A stretch of DNA of 64,000 bases from Limnobacter sp. SAORIC-580 (GTDB lineage Bacteria > Pseudomonadota > Gammaproteobacteria > Burkholderiales > Burkholderiaceae_B): contig NZ_CP053084.1 in the NCBI RefSeq assembly GCF_013004065.1, positions 1,736,001-1,800,000 on the forward strand, written 5' to 3'. The notes below the pieces were generated by a model, which saw only the letters and a program-made list of their open reading frames with translations, was not told the DNA's origin and made no database searches. This document shows, piece after piece, positions 1 to 9,841 of this stretch (position 1 is its first letter; each line of letters opens with the position of its first letter). A program made the translations under genes and the position numbers.

Positions 1-193
1 TAAAACCCTCCCACCAACGCACACCTGCCACGCCAGCGTCTTTCACGCTGCTTAGATTCTGAAGAATATTTTGCGCTACAAATTTTTCAGGTGGTTTCGT
101 CGAAGATTTGGGCAGCTCAGGCGCAGTAACAGCACATCCCGACAACAAAGCCAGCGGCAATACCAGACCAATCATCCAGGCAGTGCGCTTCAT
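1..193 (-). CDS. RND efflux outer-membrane lipoprotein (TolC/NodT family), N-terminal fragment
   Basis: Only about the first 64 residues lie in the window; the gene continues past its left edge. The product starts MKRTAWMIGLVLPLALLSGC, a lipoprotein signal peptide with lipobox LLSGC, so the mature protein would be lipidated on Cys20. Its ATG overlaps the stop of the RND pump gene (ATGA), making it the third gene of an adaptor-pump-outer membrane factor operon. Position and lipobox fit NodT/OprM-type outer membrane factors, which form the exit duct of the tripartite pump. No TolC-fold core is visible, so the family call rests on context. Confidence 0.75.
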   Translation of the reverse strand, partial: MKRTAWMIGLVLPLALLSGCAVTAPELPKSSTKPPEKFVAQNILQNLSSVKDAGVAGVRWWEGF

Positions 194-3100
194 GCCTTCA
201 CCTCACCCTTTTTCACACTGGCCTCGTATTCTTCAATCTCCTTGTCCAACATCTCTGCGGCGTGCGCCCTTGGCTTCATGTAAGGTGCAATAAAACTGTA
301 GCCCATGGGTGCCAGGTATAATGTAAACAGGGTAGACAATCCCAAACCGCCCAACACAACCCAGGCAATCGCCTCTCGTGCCTCTGCACCAGGGCCTGAA
401 GTCAACACCAAGGGCAACACACCCAACAAGGTAGAAAGCACCGTCATCGCAATCGGGCGAAGTCGCATACGCGCCCCCTCACGAATGGCCGATTCAATGC
501 TGTGCCCCTCATCGCGAAGCTGATCCATCAGTTCAACCAGCAAAATCGCATTCTTGGTCATCAAGCCAATCAGCAACACCAAGCCAATTTGACTGAACAA
601 ATTGAGCGACTGGTTGGTAATCAACAGGGCAAACACTGCTGCAGCCAAGCCAAACGGCACGGTAAACATCACCACCAAAGCACTGCCAACACTTTCAAAC
701 TGCGCCGCCAACACCAGAAACACCACAATCAACGCCACGGCAAAAGTGATCAACATTTCATTGGAAGTTTCTTCCAGGGTGGCGGCTTCACCCAGAAAAA
801 TCAATGTGGCCGAAGATGGCAAAGTACTATCTGCAACAGCGCGTATTTGTTGCATGGTGGTGCCAAGGTCGGTACCTGGCGGTATGCCTATGTTCAGTTC
901 AACTGCCCTACGCTGTGCATGTCGGTCAAGTTCTGCAGCCACACCCCTTTCTTGCACCTTGATCATTGAAGCAAGGGGTACCAGTTGCCCGGTGTCGCTA
1001 CTGGTGTATATGTTCAGCAAGTCAAATGGCGAATTCAGGCTGCCATTGCTGGAGCCCAGCATCACTGGCACGGCCTGATCCCCAACACTGAGATCCAGCA
1101 ACTGGTATTCGTCAGCCATGATTTGCAAAGTTTGTGTAATACGGCTCACCGGCACCTGCAAATCACTGGCCTTCTCGCGATCGATTTCAAATCCAAGTTC
1201 AGGCTGGGAGGTGTCATACTGAACGCGTACATCCTGAACCGCATCAATCTGCTTGATCAAGGCATCCGCCAGCGAATCTGCATTGTTGGCCAAAACATCG
1301 TAGTCGTCGCCCAGCAAAGCAATTTGCAAACCGCCGCCGCCACCACGAATGTTCAAGCTGCTTTCATTTTGAAAACGCACTTGAGCACCAGGAATACTGG
1401 ACAACTCCTTGCTCAATTTGGCCGCGAGCTCCTGCTGAGTGGTGTCGCGCTGGCTCCAGTCTGACAAATTGGCTTGTATGGCCACACGATTTTTGTCGTA
1501 TCGACCTACAATCGTGAACATGTCGGTGATCAGTCCCTGCTCTTGATAGGGCCTCATGATGTTCTCGGCGATTTGCCCCTGCCTACCACTGTATTCAAGA
1601 GAAGCGCCGTCGGGCCCGGTGAAATCCACCACAAGGCGCCCCCTGTCTTCTGGAGGAACCAATTCCTGATTCAACAAAGTGAATGTCAGACCACCCGCAA
1701 TTGCAACACCCAGGAAGACAAGCAAAAACACCAGGCGATGTTTCAAGAAACCATCCAAAGTGCGAAAGTAGGCATTGGCTATTCGATCACCAAAACCCTG
1801 GAGTGGGCCCATTATTCGAGCGGTTTGACCTGTTGCGGGCACATCGTCTTTCAACAATTTGGCAGCCAGCATGGGGCACAAACTCAAGGCAACAAAAGTA
1901 CTGATAATCACCGACATGGACAGGACCATGCCGAACTCCCGAAACAGGCGCCCTGTTTCACCCGGCAAAAAAGCGATGGGCAAAAACACGGCTACCAAAG
2001 AGGCAGTGGTTGCGATGACCGCAAAGAAAACCTGCTGTGTGCCCAACACCGAAGCCACGGTAATGCTTTCACCCAGTTTTTTGCGGCGTTGAATATTTTC
2101 AAGGACCACAATCGCATCGTCGACAATCAAGCCAGTGGCCAACACCAAAGCAAGCAAGGTCAACATGTTGACCGAGAAACCGGCCAGCCAGATTGCGGCC
2201 AGAGTGCCCACGAGTGACACTGGCATGGTTACCGCAGGAATCAGCACTGCCTTCCACTGCCCAAGAAACAGGGCAATCACGATCAACACGACGACTACCG
2301 CGAACACCAGGGACATCAATACTTCCTGCAAAGCACCTTTGATGAAAACCGAGTCGTCGGAAATCATGATCACTTGCAAGTCTTTGGACTGCGCATTGAT
2401 TTCAGCCATGCGCTTTTTCACATCGCTGGCAATGGCGATGGTATTACCACCAGCCTGCCGCAATACTCCCATGCCAACCACAGCCCGGCCATTCAGCAAA
2501 GAATACGATTCAGCCGACATGGGGCCGTAGTACACCTCGGCCACATCGCGAACCCGTACGCCATTTTTTATCAAAATAGAATTAATTGCCTCAGTGTCGA
2601 TGGTGGAGGCATTTGCACGCACCAGCAACTCTTGCTTGCCCGACAGGTAACTGCCTGCCGGTACATCGAGATTCATGGTTTCAAGGCTGGTCAGTACGTC
2701 AGTGGCTACCATGCCGTACCGGGCCAATTTGGCCGGGTCTAGAAGCACTCGCAGTACGCGGGGTTGACTGCCATTCAATGGCACGTCAGCCACACCCTCG
2801 ATGGACACAAAAGCAGGTACCAAATCTCGCTCAACCCGTTCAGCCAGATCCTGCATAGCCAAGGTATTGCTGTACACAGCAAGCTGAACCACAGGCCGTG
2901 CATCGTCATCGGCCTTGATCACCAAAAGCTGGTCAAGGTTCTCAGGCAGTTGATTGGTAATTCGGCTTATAGCCTCCCGCACATCGTTGGCAGCGGTGTT
3001 TACATCAATGTCCGGAGAAAACTCCATGCGCACGCGCATATTGTTTTCCTCACTTGAACTTTGAATGCGCAAGACGCCAGAGACTCTGGCCACGGCACCT

Positions 3101-3318
3101 TCCACTTTGGAGGTCACTTCCGCGTCCATGGTGGTGGGCGAAGCACCTTGATAAACCGCTCGCACAAGCACCACGGGCCTGTCAATGTCAGGTAACTCCC
3201 GCACCTCAACGCCAAACATGCTGACAATACCCGCAAGCATAATCAACAAATTCAGCACCACGATCAACACGGGTCTTTTCAAACCCAGTGCGGTTAAACC
3301 GTCGGTGGCGCGACTCAT
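190..3318 (-). CDS. RND-family efflux pump permease (AcrB/MdtB-like)
   Basis: A 1042-residue inner-membrane transporter of the usual RND length. It shows the typical N-terminal TM1 followed by ELPDIDRPVV, a TM4 motif with paired aspartates (GLIVDDAIVVLENI, about residue 400) for proton relay, and a second half repeating the fold with LLIGLMTKNAILLVE. Proton-driven export of drugs or other amphiphiles is expected; the substrate cannot be read. Its start codon overlaps the adaptor stop and its stop overlaps the next lipoprotein start, so the three are translationally coupled. The motif pattern fits the hydrophobe/amphiphile branch rather than the heavy-metal (CusA) branch. Confidence 0.93.
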   Translation of the reverse strand: MSRATDGLTALGLKRPVLIVVLNLLIMLAGIVSMFGVEVRELPDIDRPVVLVRAVYQGASPTTMDAEVTSKVEGAVARVSGVLRIQSSSEENNMRVRMEFSPDIDVNTAANDVREAISRITNQLPENLDQLLVIKADDDARPVVQLAVYSNTLAMQDLAERVERDLVPAFVSIEGVADVPLNGSQPRVLRVLLDPAKLARYGMVATDVLTSLETMNLDVPAGSYLSGKQELLVRANASTIDTEAINSILIKNGVRVRDVAEVYYGPMSAESYSLLNGRAVVGMGVLRQAGGNTIAIASDVKKRMAEINAQSKDLQVIMISDDSVFIKGALQEVLMSLVFAVVVVLIVIALFLGQWKAVLIPAVTMPVSLVGTLAAIWLAGFSVNMLTLLALVLATGLIVDDAIVVLENIQRRKKLGESITVASVLGTQQVFFAVIATTASLVAVFLPIAFLPGETGRLFREFGMVLSMSVIISTFVALSLCPMLAAKLLKDDVPATGQTARIMGPLQGFGDRIANAYFRTLDGFLKHRLVFLLVFLGVAIAGGLTFTLLNQELVPPEDRGRLVVDFTGPDGASLEYSGRQGQIAENIMRPYQEQGLITDMFTIVGRYDKNRVAIQANLSDWSQRDTTQQELAAKLSKELSSIPGAQVRFQNESSLNIRGGGGGLQIALLGDDYDVLANNADSLADALIKQIDAVQDVRVQYDTSQPELGFEIDREKASDLQVPVSRITQTLQIMADEYQLLDLSVGDQAVPVMLGSSNGSLNSPFDLLNIYTSSDTGQLVPLASMIKVQERGVAAELDRHAQRRAVELNIGIPPGTDLGTTMQQIRAVADSTLPSSATLIFLGEAATLEETSNEMLITFAVALIVVFLVLAAQFESVGSALVVMFTVPFGLAAAVFALLITNQSLNLFSQIGLVLLIGLMTKNAILLVELMDQLRDEGHSIESAIREGARMRLRPIAMTVLSTLLGVLPLVLTSGPGAEAREAIAWVVLGGLGLSTLFTLYLAPMGYSFIAPYMKPRAHAAEMLDKEIEEYEASVKKGEVKA

Positions 3319-4394
3319 TGCAAGGGATCCTCAACCTGTTCGACAACTACGCCTTCTGCAAGCCGCAAACCACCTTCAACCACCACAGATTCACCCTCTT
3401 TGATGTTGCCATCGAGAAACACACGGCCCTGACGCCGGTCGGCCACGCGCACGTTTTCACGGTCGGCTTTTCCCTCTCGAATCATCCAGACATAAGAGCC
3501 TTCCCTGTCCCATTGCAAAGCAATTTCTGGCACCGAGGCGAGCATTTGCCCCTTTACTGCCATTTGCACTGCGAACGACATGCCAGGGCGCAATAAGTCA
3601 TCGGGATTGCTGATATTTGCCCGAACGCGCAGCGATCGCTTTTCAGCATTCAAACGACTGTCCAAGGCAACCACACGCGCCTTGAATTCCTGGCCAGGTA
3701 CAGAAGGCGTGCTGGCAAGCACTTCAATTTGATCCATTTTGCTGGCACTCAATTGACCAACCAAGGCCTCAGGCACCTCAAAATCCACATAAATAACTTC
3801 ACGGGAATCCACACCGGTGACCAATACGCCGGGGCCTATACGTTGACCAGGGTCAATATCGGTAATTCCGACAACACCGGCAAAAGGAGCACGAATTTGG
3901 TGGTTTGAAATAGCAAGTTTCGCTTGATCAACAGCCACTTGTGCAGCCTCGTAATCGGCTTGGGCTGAATCAACTTGGGTTTGTGGCACCGCCCCCTTGC
4001 CCACTGCTTGTTTGTATCTGTCCAGCAAGCTTTTGGTGTTCTTCAGCTGTACTTCCGCAAGCCGAAGCGCCAACTGTTCTTCTCGATCGTCTTGTTGAAC
4101 GAGTAATTCGCCCTTTTTTACCTTTTGCTGTGGCTTGAACAAAACCTGAGTGACTTTCTCATCCACGATGGCAAAGATTTCTGCGGATTTGTCGGCCCAG
4201 CCGGTTGCAATGGCACCAAAAGAACTTGCGGTGGACTCAAGCTTTACAACCTCGACCAAGACCTTGGGCGCTGCGCCTTTGCTGCCCTGATTGGGCGCAT
4301 TGGCAGATGAATTTCCCAGCAGTGTTTGAGAAACTGAGTAGGCAGCCCCCAACAAGAGAACGAGAACAAGAAAATAAACCAGACGTTTGATCAA
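3315..4394 (-). CDS. RND efflux periplasmic adaptor (membrane fusion protein, HlyD/AcrA family)
   Basis: Periplasmic adaptor linking the pump to the outer-membrane channel. A single N-terminal membrane anchor is followed by a biotinyl-lipoyl-like beta domain (FAIVDEKVTQVLFKPQQKVK), a helical hairpin, then IRAPFAGVVGITDIDPGQ and beta-barrel domains typical of the family. The reading frame is open to another TTG at 4532, which adds 46 residues with no recognisable sequence. I prefer the TTG at 4394 because it begins just before the membrane segment, follows a GTGGAG ribosome site, and gives 359 residues, normal for the family. Neither start is ATG, so the N-terminus is uncertain. First gene of the efflux operon. 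Confidence 0.88.
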   Translation of the reverse strand: MIKRLVYFLVLVLLLGAAYSVSQTLLGNSSANAPNQGSKGAAPKVLVEVVKLESTASSFGAIATGWADKSAEIFAIVDEKVTQVLFKPQQKVKKGELLVQQDDREEQLALRLAEVQLKNTKSLLDRYKQAVGKGAVPQTQVDSAQADYEAAQVAVDQAKLAISNHQIRAPFAGVVGITDIDPGQRIGPGVLVTGVDSREVIYVDFEVPEALVGQLSASKMDQIEVLASTPSVPGQEFKARVVALDSRLNAEKRSLRVRANISNPDDLLRPGMSFAVQMAVKGQMLASVPEIALQWDREGSYVWMIREGKADRENVRVADRRQGRVFLDGNIKEGESVVVEGGLRLAEGVVVEQVEDPLQ

Positions 4395-4567
4395 GCCAGA
4401 GGCTCCACTGCGAATGTGACGAGAAAGGTTATCACGTATGAAAGTACCTTCAACCAGACCAAAGTGCAGTGAATAAGTTCGGATATCCCCTAGTGGTTGG
4501 GGTAAACGATAGGAAGGTGGGGACTCAATCAAGAGCTGGTGGTGAGCAAGCTTTAAATGGGGTGGCT

Positions 4568-4777
4568 TTACTCGTCGAGTTCTTCGTCATCATCGCTGAC
4601 CGCATCAATGCCAGCTTCCACAACCGCGCCTGTGACCTTGATGCCGGTTGACACAACGGCCCCGGTAATTGAAATGGCAGCGCCTGCTGTGGCGCTTACT
4701 ACTGCACAACCTTGAATGACTGGCAAAACAACTGCAGCCAGTGCGAAGAAAACTGCTTTGTTCCAGATCGGACCCAT
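4568..4777 (-). CDS. Small lipoprotein, unknown function
   Basis: A 69-residue protein with a signal peptide ending in a lipobox (VIQGC, Cys about residue 24), an alanine/glycine/valine-rich middle with repeated TGAVV motifs, and an acidic tail (DDDEELDE). Short lipoproteins of this pattern are common in proteobacteria and none has a known role that I can assign. The ATG at 4777 follows GAGG at good spacing; a GTG two codons upstream is possible. It lies between the tRNA terminator and the efflux operon on the same strand and may be transcribed alone. Confidence 0.75.
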   Translation of the reverse strand: MGPIWNKAVFFALAAVVLPVIQGCAVVSATAGAAISITGAVVSTGIKVTGAVVEAGIDAVSDDDEELDE

Positions 4778-4798
4778 GGTCACCTCGCAGCCGTAAAT

Positions 4799-4835
4799 AA
4801 AAAACGCTTCTGACCCTGTGGGTGAGAAGCGTTTT
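4799..4835 (-). terminator. Rho-independent terminator of the tRNA operon
   Basis: An 11-bp perfect stem (4801-4811 with 4825-4835). Reading leftwards it is followed by a run of Ts (TTTTTTATTT). It lies directly downstream of tRNA-Glu on the minus strand. Confidence 0.85.
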
Positions 4836-4845
4836 GTGCCAAATT

Positions 4846-4921
4846 TGGCATCCCCAACCGGATTCGAACCGGTGTTACCGCCGTGAAAGGGCGGTGTCCT
4901 AGGCCTCTAGACGATGGGGAC
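4846..4921 (-). tRNA. tRNA-Glu (anticodon TTC)
   Basis: A 76-nt cloverleaf with CCA encoded. The acceptor starts GTCCCCA, the anticodon arm reads CCGCC-CTTTCAC-GGCGG and the T arm contains GGTTCGAATCC. It is very close to the Escherichia coli tRNA-Glu sequence. It follows tRNA-Ala by 16 nt and is probably processed from the same transcript. Confidence 0.97.
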
Positions 4922-4937
4922 CTAAAACCGTGTGCTT

Positions 4938-5013
<76 letters not shown>

Positions 5014-5028
5014 GAAGCGAAGACCGAG

Positions 5029-5057
5029 ATTATTAATTATTCCGCTTAAGTTGTCAA
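5029..5057 (-). promoter_or_regulatory. Sigma-70 promoter of the tRNA-Ala/tRNA-Glu operon
   Basis: On the minus strand there is a perfect -35 TTGACA (5052-5057), a 17-bp spacer and a -10 AATAAT (5029-5034), ending 15 bp before the tRNA-Ala 5' end. Confidence 0.75.
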
Positions 5058-5215
5058 CTGTATTTAATACGATTTGTTGAAACTTTAATGCAAAACTTTT
5101 AATTCTTTTTGCCTTCTGCCTGCATTGCCTCAGCAATTTGAGCAGCCCGAATTATACACATATTTGTCGGTTACACTGCAAGTGATTTTTTCAAAAAAAT
5201 AGAAGCAAACAACAA

Positions 5216-5782
5216 ATGAAATACTGCAGCACATGTGGCACCCCGCTTGAACTTCGCATTCCTGCCGGCGACAACCGAGAACGAAGTTGTTGCCCAGGAT
5301 GTGGCGCAATTCATTACGTAAACCCGAAGATTGTAGTTGGCACCATTCCAACCTATCAGGGCAAGGTTTTGCTTTGCAAGCGAGCGATTGAACCCCGCCA
5401 CGGTTTTTGGACCCTGCCTGCAGGCTTCATGGAGCTGAACGAAACCACACATCAGGGTGCCGCCCGCGAGACACTGGAAGAAGCTGGTGCTCAAATCAAA
5501 TTGGGCCCTCTGTTCACCATGTTCGATGTAATTCGCGCTGAACAGGTTCATATTTTTTTCCGCGCCGAGATGCCCACCCCCACCTTCTGTGCGGGTGAAG
5601 AAAGCCTGGATGTGAAACTGTTTTCCGAAGAAGAAATTCCGTGGGATGAACTGGCCTTTAAAACTGTGTCAAAAACACTGACCCTGTTTTTTGCAGACCG
5701 AAAAGCAGGACGGTATACCCTGCACACGGGCGATGTGTTCGATCACACGGACTGGACTGATTCGCAATTCAAGGCCGGATGA
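5216..5782 (+). CDS. Nudix hydrolase with N-terminal zinc ribbon
   Basis: A 188-residue protein. Residues 4-29 carry two Cys pairs (CSTCG and CPGCG), a zinc ribbon as in NudC-type proteins. The Nudix box spans about residues 71-93: GFMELNETTHQGAARETLEE then AG, matching GX5EX7REUXEEXGU. It should hydrolyse a nucleoside diphosphate linked to another moiety, such as NADH, ADP-ribose or FAD; the exact substrate is not readable. It lacks the length of full NudC. The stop overlaps the aat start (ATGA), so it leads a nudix-aat-bpt transcription unit. Confidence 0.88.
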   Translation: MKYCSTCGTPLELRIPAGDNRERSCCPGCGAIHYVNPKIVVGTIPTYQGKVLLCKRAIEPRHGFWTLPAGFMELNETTHQGAARETLEEAGAQIKLGPLFTMFDVIRAEQVHIFFRAEMPTPTFCAGEESLDVKLFSEEEIPWDELAFKTVSKTLTLFFADRKAGRYTLHTGDVFDHTDWTDSQFKAG

Positions 5783-6507
5783 CAAAAACCACCATACCCT
5801 GGCTGGACTCTCCAGGCGAATTCCCCAGCACTGCACTAGCGCTAGAGTATCCGCCTGGCCTGCTTGCAGCCAGCATGGAAATCAATGCGGACTGGCTTGA
5901 AGCGAGTTATGCACGGGGCATATTTCCATGGTATTCCCAAGGTGAACCTGTGCTTTGGTGGAGCACCTCCCCACGCGCAGTGTTGTATACCGCTGAATTC
6001 AAGCTACACCGCTCGCTGGCCAAGGCGATACGCAAAATGCACGGCACCCCGGGAAGCGCCATTCGCCTGAATACCGCCTTTGAGAGAGTGATGCGTGCCT
6101 GCGCAGCGCCCAGACCGGGCCAGGACGGCACCTGGATTACCGAAGAAGTGATTGCGGCTTACACAACGCTTCACCAGCGCGGTTTGGCCCACTCGATTGA
6201 ACACTGGCAAGGCGACCAGCTCATCGGCGGCCTGTATTGCGTGGCCTTGGGTAAAATGGTGTACGGTGAAAGCATGTTTGCAACGCAAACCGATGCATCC
6301 AAAGTGGCCTTCGCTCATTTTGTGTATTGGCTAAAATCTCAGAATGTGCACATAATTGACTGCCAGCAGGCTACCGGGCATTTGATGTCAATGGGTGCCC
6401 GCACGGTAAGCAGAAAGGTGTTTGAGACTGAAATGGCGAATTCCATTGTGCAACCCACCTTGAATTGGGAACCCCGCGAACTTAAATGGACGTATGACCA
6501 GACCTAA
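5779..6507 (+). CDS. aat: Leucyl/phenylalanyl-tRNA--protein transferase
   Basis: A 242-residue cytosolic enzyme that transfers Leu or Phe from aminoacyl-tRNA to proteins with N-terminal Arg or Lys, marking them for ClpS/ClpAP (N-end rule). Signature stretches are [20 protein letters not shown] near residue 50, [18 protein letters not shown] near 150 and a C-terminal [12 protein letters not shown] segment. It overlaps the upstream Nudix gene by 4 nt and the downstream bpt gene by 14 nt, so the two N-end-rule transferases are probably co-translated. Confidence 0.97.
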   Translation: MTKTTIPWLDSPGEFPSTALALEYPPGLLAASMEINADWLEASYARGIFPWYSQGEPVLWWSTSPRAVLYTAEFKLHRSLAKAIRKMHGTPGSAIRLNTAFERVMRACAAPRPGQDGTWITEEVIAAYTTLHQRGLAHSIEHWQGDQLIGGLYCVALGKMVYGESMFATQTDASKVAFAHFVYWLKSQNVHIIDCQQATGHLMSMGARTVSRKVFETEMANSIVQPTLNWEPRELKWTYDQT

Positions 6508-7228
6508 GGAACTGCCCTTCTCTACCTTGCAGTTTTATTCGACTGCACCCTACCCCTGCAGCTATCTGGACAATCGTTTGGCCAGGTCGCAGGTGGCAAC
6601 CCCAAGCCACTTAATCAACGCCGATGTATACAGCGAGTTGGTTCGCATGGGTTTTCGTCGCAGCGGCCTGTTCACCTACAAGCCCCATTGCGACGGTTGC
6701 AATTCATGCAAGCCCCTGCGCTTGAAAGTATCCCAGTTTCACACCAATCGAAGCCAGCGACGCACTGCAAAGACTTTTGCAAGCCTGAAACCCAGCGTAC
6801 AACGCCTGCACTTCAATTCCGAACACTACGCTTTGTACCTGAAATACCAGTCGGCCCGCCATCACGGTGGCGGGATGGATGAAGACAGCCGTGAACAGTA
6901 TTCCCAATTTTTGCTGCAAACCCGGGTAAATTCCCGCTTGGTTGAATTCCGAAACCCTGACGGTAAGTTGGTGATGGTGTCCATCATTGACATCCTTACC
7001 GATGGGCTGTCCTCGGTGTATACCTTCTTCGATCCTGAGGAACGAAGCGGCCTGGGAGTCTATGGCGTACTTTGGCAAATTGAGCAATGTCGGGACCTCG
7101 AACTTCCTTACCTGTATTTGGGTTACTGGATCAAGGAAAGCGAGAAAATGGCTTACAAGGCACGCTTTTCCTCGGCAGAAATTCTCCAGGACAACGTGTG
7201 GCAGCCCTCGCCTGAACCAAGCCGCTAA
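6494..7228 (+). CDS. bpt: Aspartate/glutamate leucyltransferase (arginyltransferase family)
   Basis: A 244-residue member of the ATE/Bpt family, which adds Leu to N-terminal Asp or Glu of proteins to make them N-end-rule substrates. The N-terminal domain has the conserved cysteine cluster ([12 protein letters not shown], about residues 66-77) and a YPCSYL motif; the C-terminal domain has [11 protein letters not shown] and [10 protein letters not shown] motifs. Length is normal. It starts inside the 3' end of aat. Together they cover both arms of the bacterial N-end rule. Confidence 0.95.
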   Translation: MTRPKELPFSTLQFYSTAPYPCSYLDNRLARSQVATPSHLINADVYSELVRMGFRRSGLFTYKPHCDGCNSCKPLRLKVSQFHTNRSQRRTAKTFASLKPSVQRLHFNSEHYALYLKYQSARHHGGGMDEDSREQYSQFLLQTRVNSRLVEFRNPDGKLVMVSIIDILTDGLSSVYTFFDPEERSGLGVYGVLWQIEQCRDLELPYLYLGYWIKESEKMAYKARFSSAEILQDNVWQPSPEPSR

Positions 7229-7296
7229 TCAAGCCCGTAGTTTCCCCGTTACAATGCGGGCTATTCCATCCAAATTACCGGTGTCTGAAAACCGCC

Positions 7297-8346
7297 ATGC
7301 TGCTTCCCTATTCGCTTGTTCGCCCTGCCCTGTTTTCCCTTGATCCCGAGAAAGCACACCACATTACTTTCAGCAATCTGCAAATGCTGCGCAAGCTCGG
7401 TTTGCTCAAGTTTTTTTCACCCAAGGCGGTTGCTGACCCCGTAAAGGTCATGGGTATCGACTTCCCGAACCGAGTGGGCCTGGCAGCCGGCCTGGACAAA
7501 GACGCCGCTTACATCAGCGAATTGGGCCTGATGGGTTTTGGTTTTCTTGAAGTAGGTACGGTAACGCCCAAACCGCAACCCGGCAACCCGCAACCAAGGC
7601 TGTTTCGGCTGCCCAAAGCCAATGCATTGATTAACCGCATGGGCTTTAACAACGAGGGCGTGGACACGTTAATAAAGAATGTAAAGGCCAGCAATTACCC
7701 GGGTGTATTGGGGATCAATATTGGAAAGAATGCGCTTACTCCGGTTGAAAATGCTACAGATGATTACTTGGCCGCGCTGGAAGCGGTGTATCCCTACGCG
7801 AGCTACATCACAGTCAATATTTCTTCACCGAACACCAAAAACCTGCGCGACCTGCAAGGCGGCGACAGCCTCGATATTTTATTGGGCTCACTGAAAGAAA
7901 AACAAAAAGCCTTGGCCGATGAACATGGCTTGTACAAACCCATGGCCTTGAAAATTGCCCCCGATCTGGATGACGATCAAATTGATGCGATTGCCAAGCG
8001 GCTCACCCATTTCAGTTTTGACGGTGTTATTGCAACCAACACCACAATCGACAAAACCAGCGTGGCTGGCCTTCCCCATGGCGAGGAGCAAGGTGGCCTA
8101 AGCGGAGCACCCGTGCTGGAGAAGTCGACCCACGTGATCAAGCGTTTGTACGCAGAGTTGGGCGACGACATTCCAATCATTGGCGTGGGCGGTATTTCCA
8201 GCGGTGAGCATGCCGTGGAGAAAATTCGCGCGGGTGCAAAGCTGGTTCAAATATACACAGGCCTCATTTACAAAGGCCCTGAACTGGTGACTGAATGCGC
8301 TGCCACCATCCATGTAAATTGCAAAGTGAAGATGAGAAAAAAATAA
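7297..8346 (+). CDS. pyrD: Dihydroorotate dehydrogenase (quinone)
   Basis: A class 2, membrane-associated FMN enzyme of 349 residues catalysing dihydroorotate to orotate with quinone as acceptor, in pyrimidine synthesis. Visible signatures include [13 protein letters not shown] (about residue 60), [10 protein letters not shown], the catalytic-loop stretch [16 protein letters not shown] with the class 2 serine, and [19 protein letters not shown] near the C-terminus for FMN phosphate binding. It lies 68 nt after bpt, as in many betaproteobacteria, and ends at a strong hairpin. Confidence 0.97.
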   Translation: MLLPYSLVRPALFSLDPEKAHHITFSNLQMLRKLGLLKFFSPKAVADPVKVMGIDFPNRVGLAAGLDKDAAYISELGLMGFGFLEVGTVTPKPQPGNPQPRLFRLPKANALINRMGFNNEGVDTLIKNVKASNYPGVLGINIGKNALTPVENATDDYLAALEAVYPYASYITVNISSPNTKNLRDLQGGDSLDILLGSLKEKQKALADEHGLYKPMALKIAPDLDDDQIDAIAKRLTHFSFDGVIATNTTIDKTSVAGLPHGEEQGGLSGAPVLEKSTHVIKRLYAELGDDIPIIGVGGISSGEHAVEKIRAGAKLVQIYTGLIYKGPELVTECAATIHVNCKVKMRKK

Positions 8347-8348
8347 AA

Positions 8349-8373
8349 GGAGCGGCTTTCGGAAAGCCGCTCC
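8349..8373. terminator. Bidirectional terminator between pyrD and lutB
   Basis: A 12-bp perfect GC-rich stem (8349-8360 with 8362-8373). It has A-rich sequence on the left, which gives a long T-tract on the minus strand, and TTGTTCT on the right. It serves the convergent pyrD and lutB-like genes. Confidence 0.85.
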
Positions 8374-8414
8374 TTGTTCTCAGGCATTCACCTTGCTGAA
8401 TGTGAGTTATAAAT

Positions 8415-9824
8415 CTACTTGTTCTTGCGTTGCTGATACAGATTTGAAAAGGTTTCACCCGTGGGCACGGGAAAGTCACGTTGATCAGTCCAACCCTTGA
8501 CACCCGGCAAACTGTGTATACCGCCTTTGCGTTTTCCCCACCATGCCATGGCCTTAATGCCCATGCGTGACAATACGCGATACAACGCAGGCCGCTGTGC
8601 CACAAAAGCCCACACCTTGAATGCTGCTTTTTCCTGCCATGGACGAAGCCCCCTTGAAAACTGCTGCTCTCGCAATTTGCGCAGCAAATCGGGCAGCGGA
8701 ATTTTCACAGGGCACACCACATGGCACTCGCCGCACAAAGTGGCCGCCTGCGGCAAATCAAGCGCTTTTTCAATACCGGTGTAACTTGGCGTAAGAACCG
8801 ATCCCATCGGGCCGGGATAAACCCAACCGTAGGCATGACCACCAATTTTTTGATACACCGGGCAGTGATTCATGCAAGCACCGCACTTGATACAGCGAAG
8901 CATTTCTTCAAACTCGCCACCGAGCAAGCCAGTACGCCCACCATCCAGAATCACAAAATACATGTGTTCGGGACCATCCAGGTCGCCTTCCCGCTTTGGG
9001 CCAGTTAACAACGACACGTAGTTGGAAATGCTTTGCCCGGTTGCCGAGCGCGGTAGCAAGCGAATTAAGGTGGCAAAGTCTTCAAGGGTGGGCACCACTT
9101 TTTCAACACCTGTGATGGCCACATGCACGCGGGGGTTAATGGTGCACATGCCTTCGTTGCCCTCGTTCGTAACCAAGGCCACTGAGCCAGTGTCTGCAAT
9201 GATGAAATTGCCGCCCGTGACACCCATGTCGGCAGCCAAAAACTGAGGGCGCAGAATTTCACGCGCTTCTCGGGTCATTTCAGCGATGTCGGTTTTGCGG
9301 GGCAAATGGTGATGCTTTTCAAACAGGTCCGCCACCTGTTCTTTGTCTTTGTGAACCACGGGCGCAATAATGTGGCTGGGGCGCTCGTTGTCGTTGATTT
9401 GAAGAATGTATTCGCCGAGGTCGGTCTCGCGCACTTTCACATCCGCCGCCTCAAGCGCTTTGTTCAGTGCCATTTCTTCAGTCACCATCGACTTCGATTT
9501 GATCACCGATTTCACACCGTGCTTTTTGGCAATTTTCACAACCAGCTGGGCTGCCTCTTGCGGTGTGCGTGCAAACAATACCTTGGCACCAGTCTCGACT
9601 GCTTTCTGTTCAAACAATTCAAGCCATACATCCAGGTTCTTGATGCTTCGGTTGCGAATTTCAACTGCCGCAGACCGAGTGCCCTCAAAATCTTCCAGCT
9701 CCAGAATACTGGTGGCACGTGCATTCACAAACTTTGAAGACAAGCGTTTCAAGTTTTCCTGCAAACGCGGATCATTCAGCTTTTCACTGGCCTTGCGTTC
9801 AAAAAACATGCTTTGTACTTGCAT
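8415..9824 (-). CDS. lutB: Lactate utilisation iron-sulfur protein LutB/LldF
   Basis: A 469-residue iron-sulfur protein of L-lactate oxidation. The N-terminal LUD domain (about residues 60-290) contains VTGGNFIIADTGS. A ferredoxin-like region follows with two 4Fe-4S motifs, CIKCGACMNHCP (about residue 310) and CGECHVVCPVKIP (about 360). In known systems LutA, LutB and LutC form the L-lactate dehydrogenase complex feeding electrons to the respiratory chain. It sits 17 nt downstream of the lutA-like gene. No lutC follows; the next gene is the convergent pyrD. Confidence 0.93.
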   Translation of the reverse strand: MQVQSMFFERKASEKLNDPRLQENLKRLSSKFVNARATSILELEDFEGTRSAAVEIRNRSIKNLDVWLELFEQKAVETGAKVLFARTPQEAAQLVVKIAKKHGVKSVIKSKSMVTEEMALNKALEAADVKVRETDLGEYILQINDNERPSHIIAPVVHKDKEQVADLFEKHHHLPRKTDIAEMTREAREILRPQFLAADMGVTGGNFIIADTGSVALVTNEGNEGMCTINPRVHVAITGVEKVVPTLEDFATLIRLLPRSATGQSISNYVSLLTGPKREGDLDGPEHMYFVILDGGRTGLLGGEFEEMLRCIKCGACMNHCPVYQKIGGHAYGWVYPGPMGSVLTPSYTGIEKALDLPQAATLCGECHVVCPVKIPLPDLLRKLREQQFSRGLRPWQEKAAFKVWAFVAQRPALYRVLSRMGIKAMAWWGKRKGGIHSLPGVKGWTDQRDFPVPTGETFSNLYQQRKNK

Positions 9825-9841
9825 GGTGTTACTGCCCCACT

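Noticed and set aside
1474..2217. A 247-codon plus-strand open frame
   Set aside because: Antisense to the well-supported RND pump.
4395..4532. N-terminal extension of the efflux adaptor
   Set aside because: The 46 extra residues precede the membrane anchor and match nothing in the family; the TTG at 4394 has the better ribosome site.
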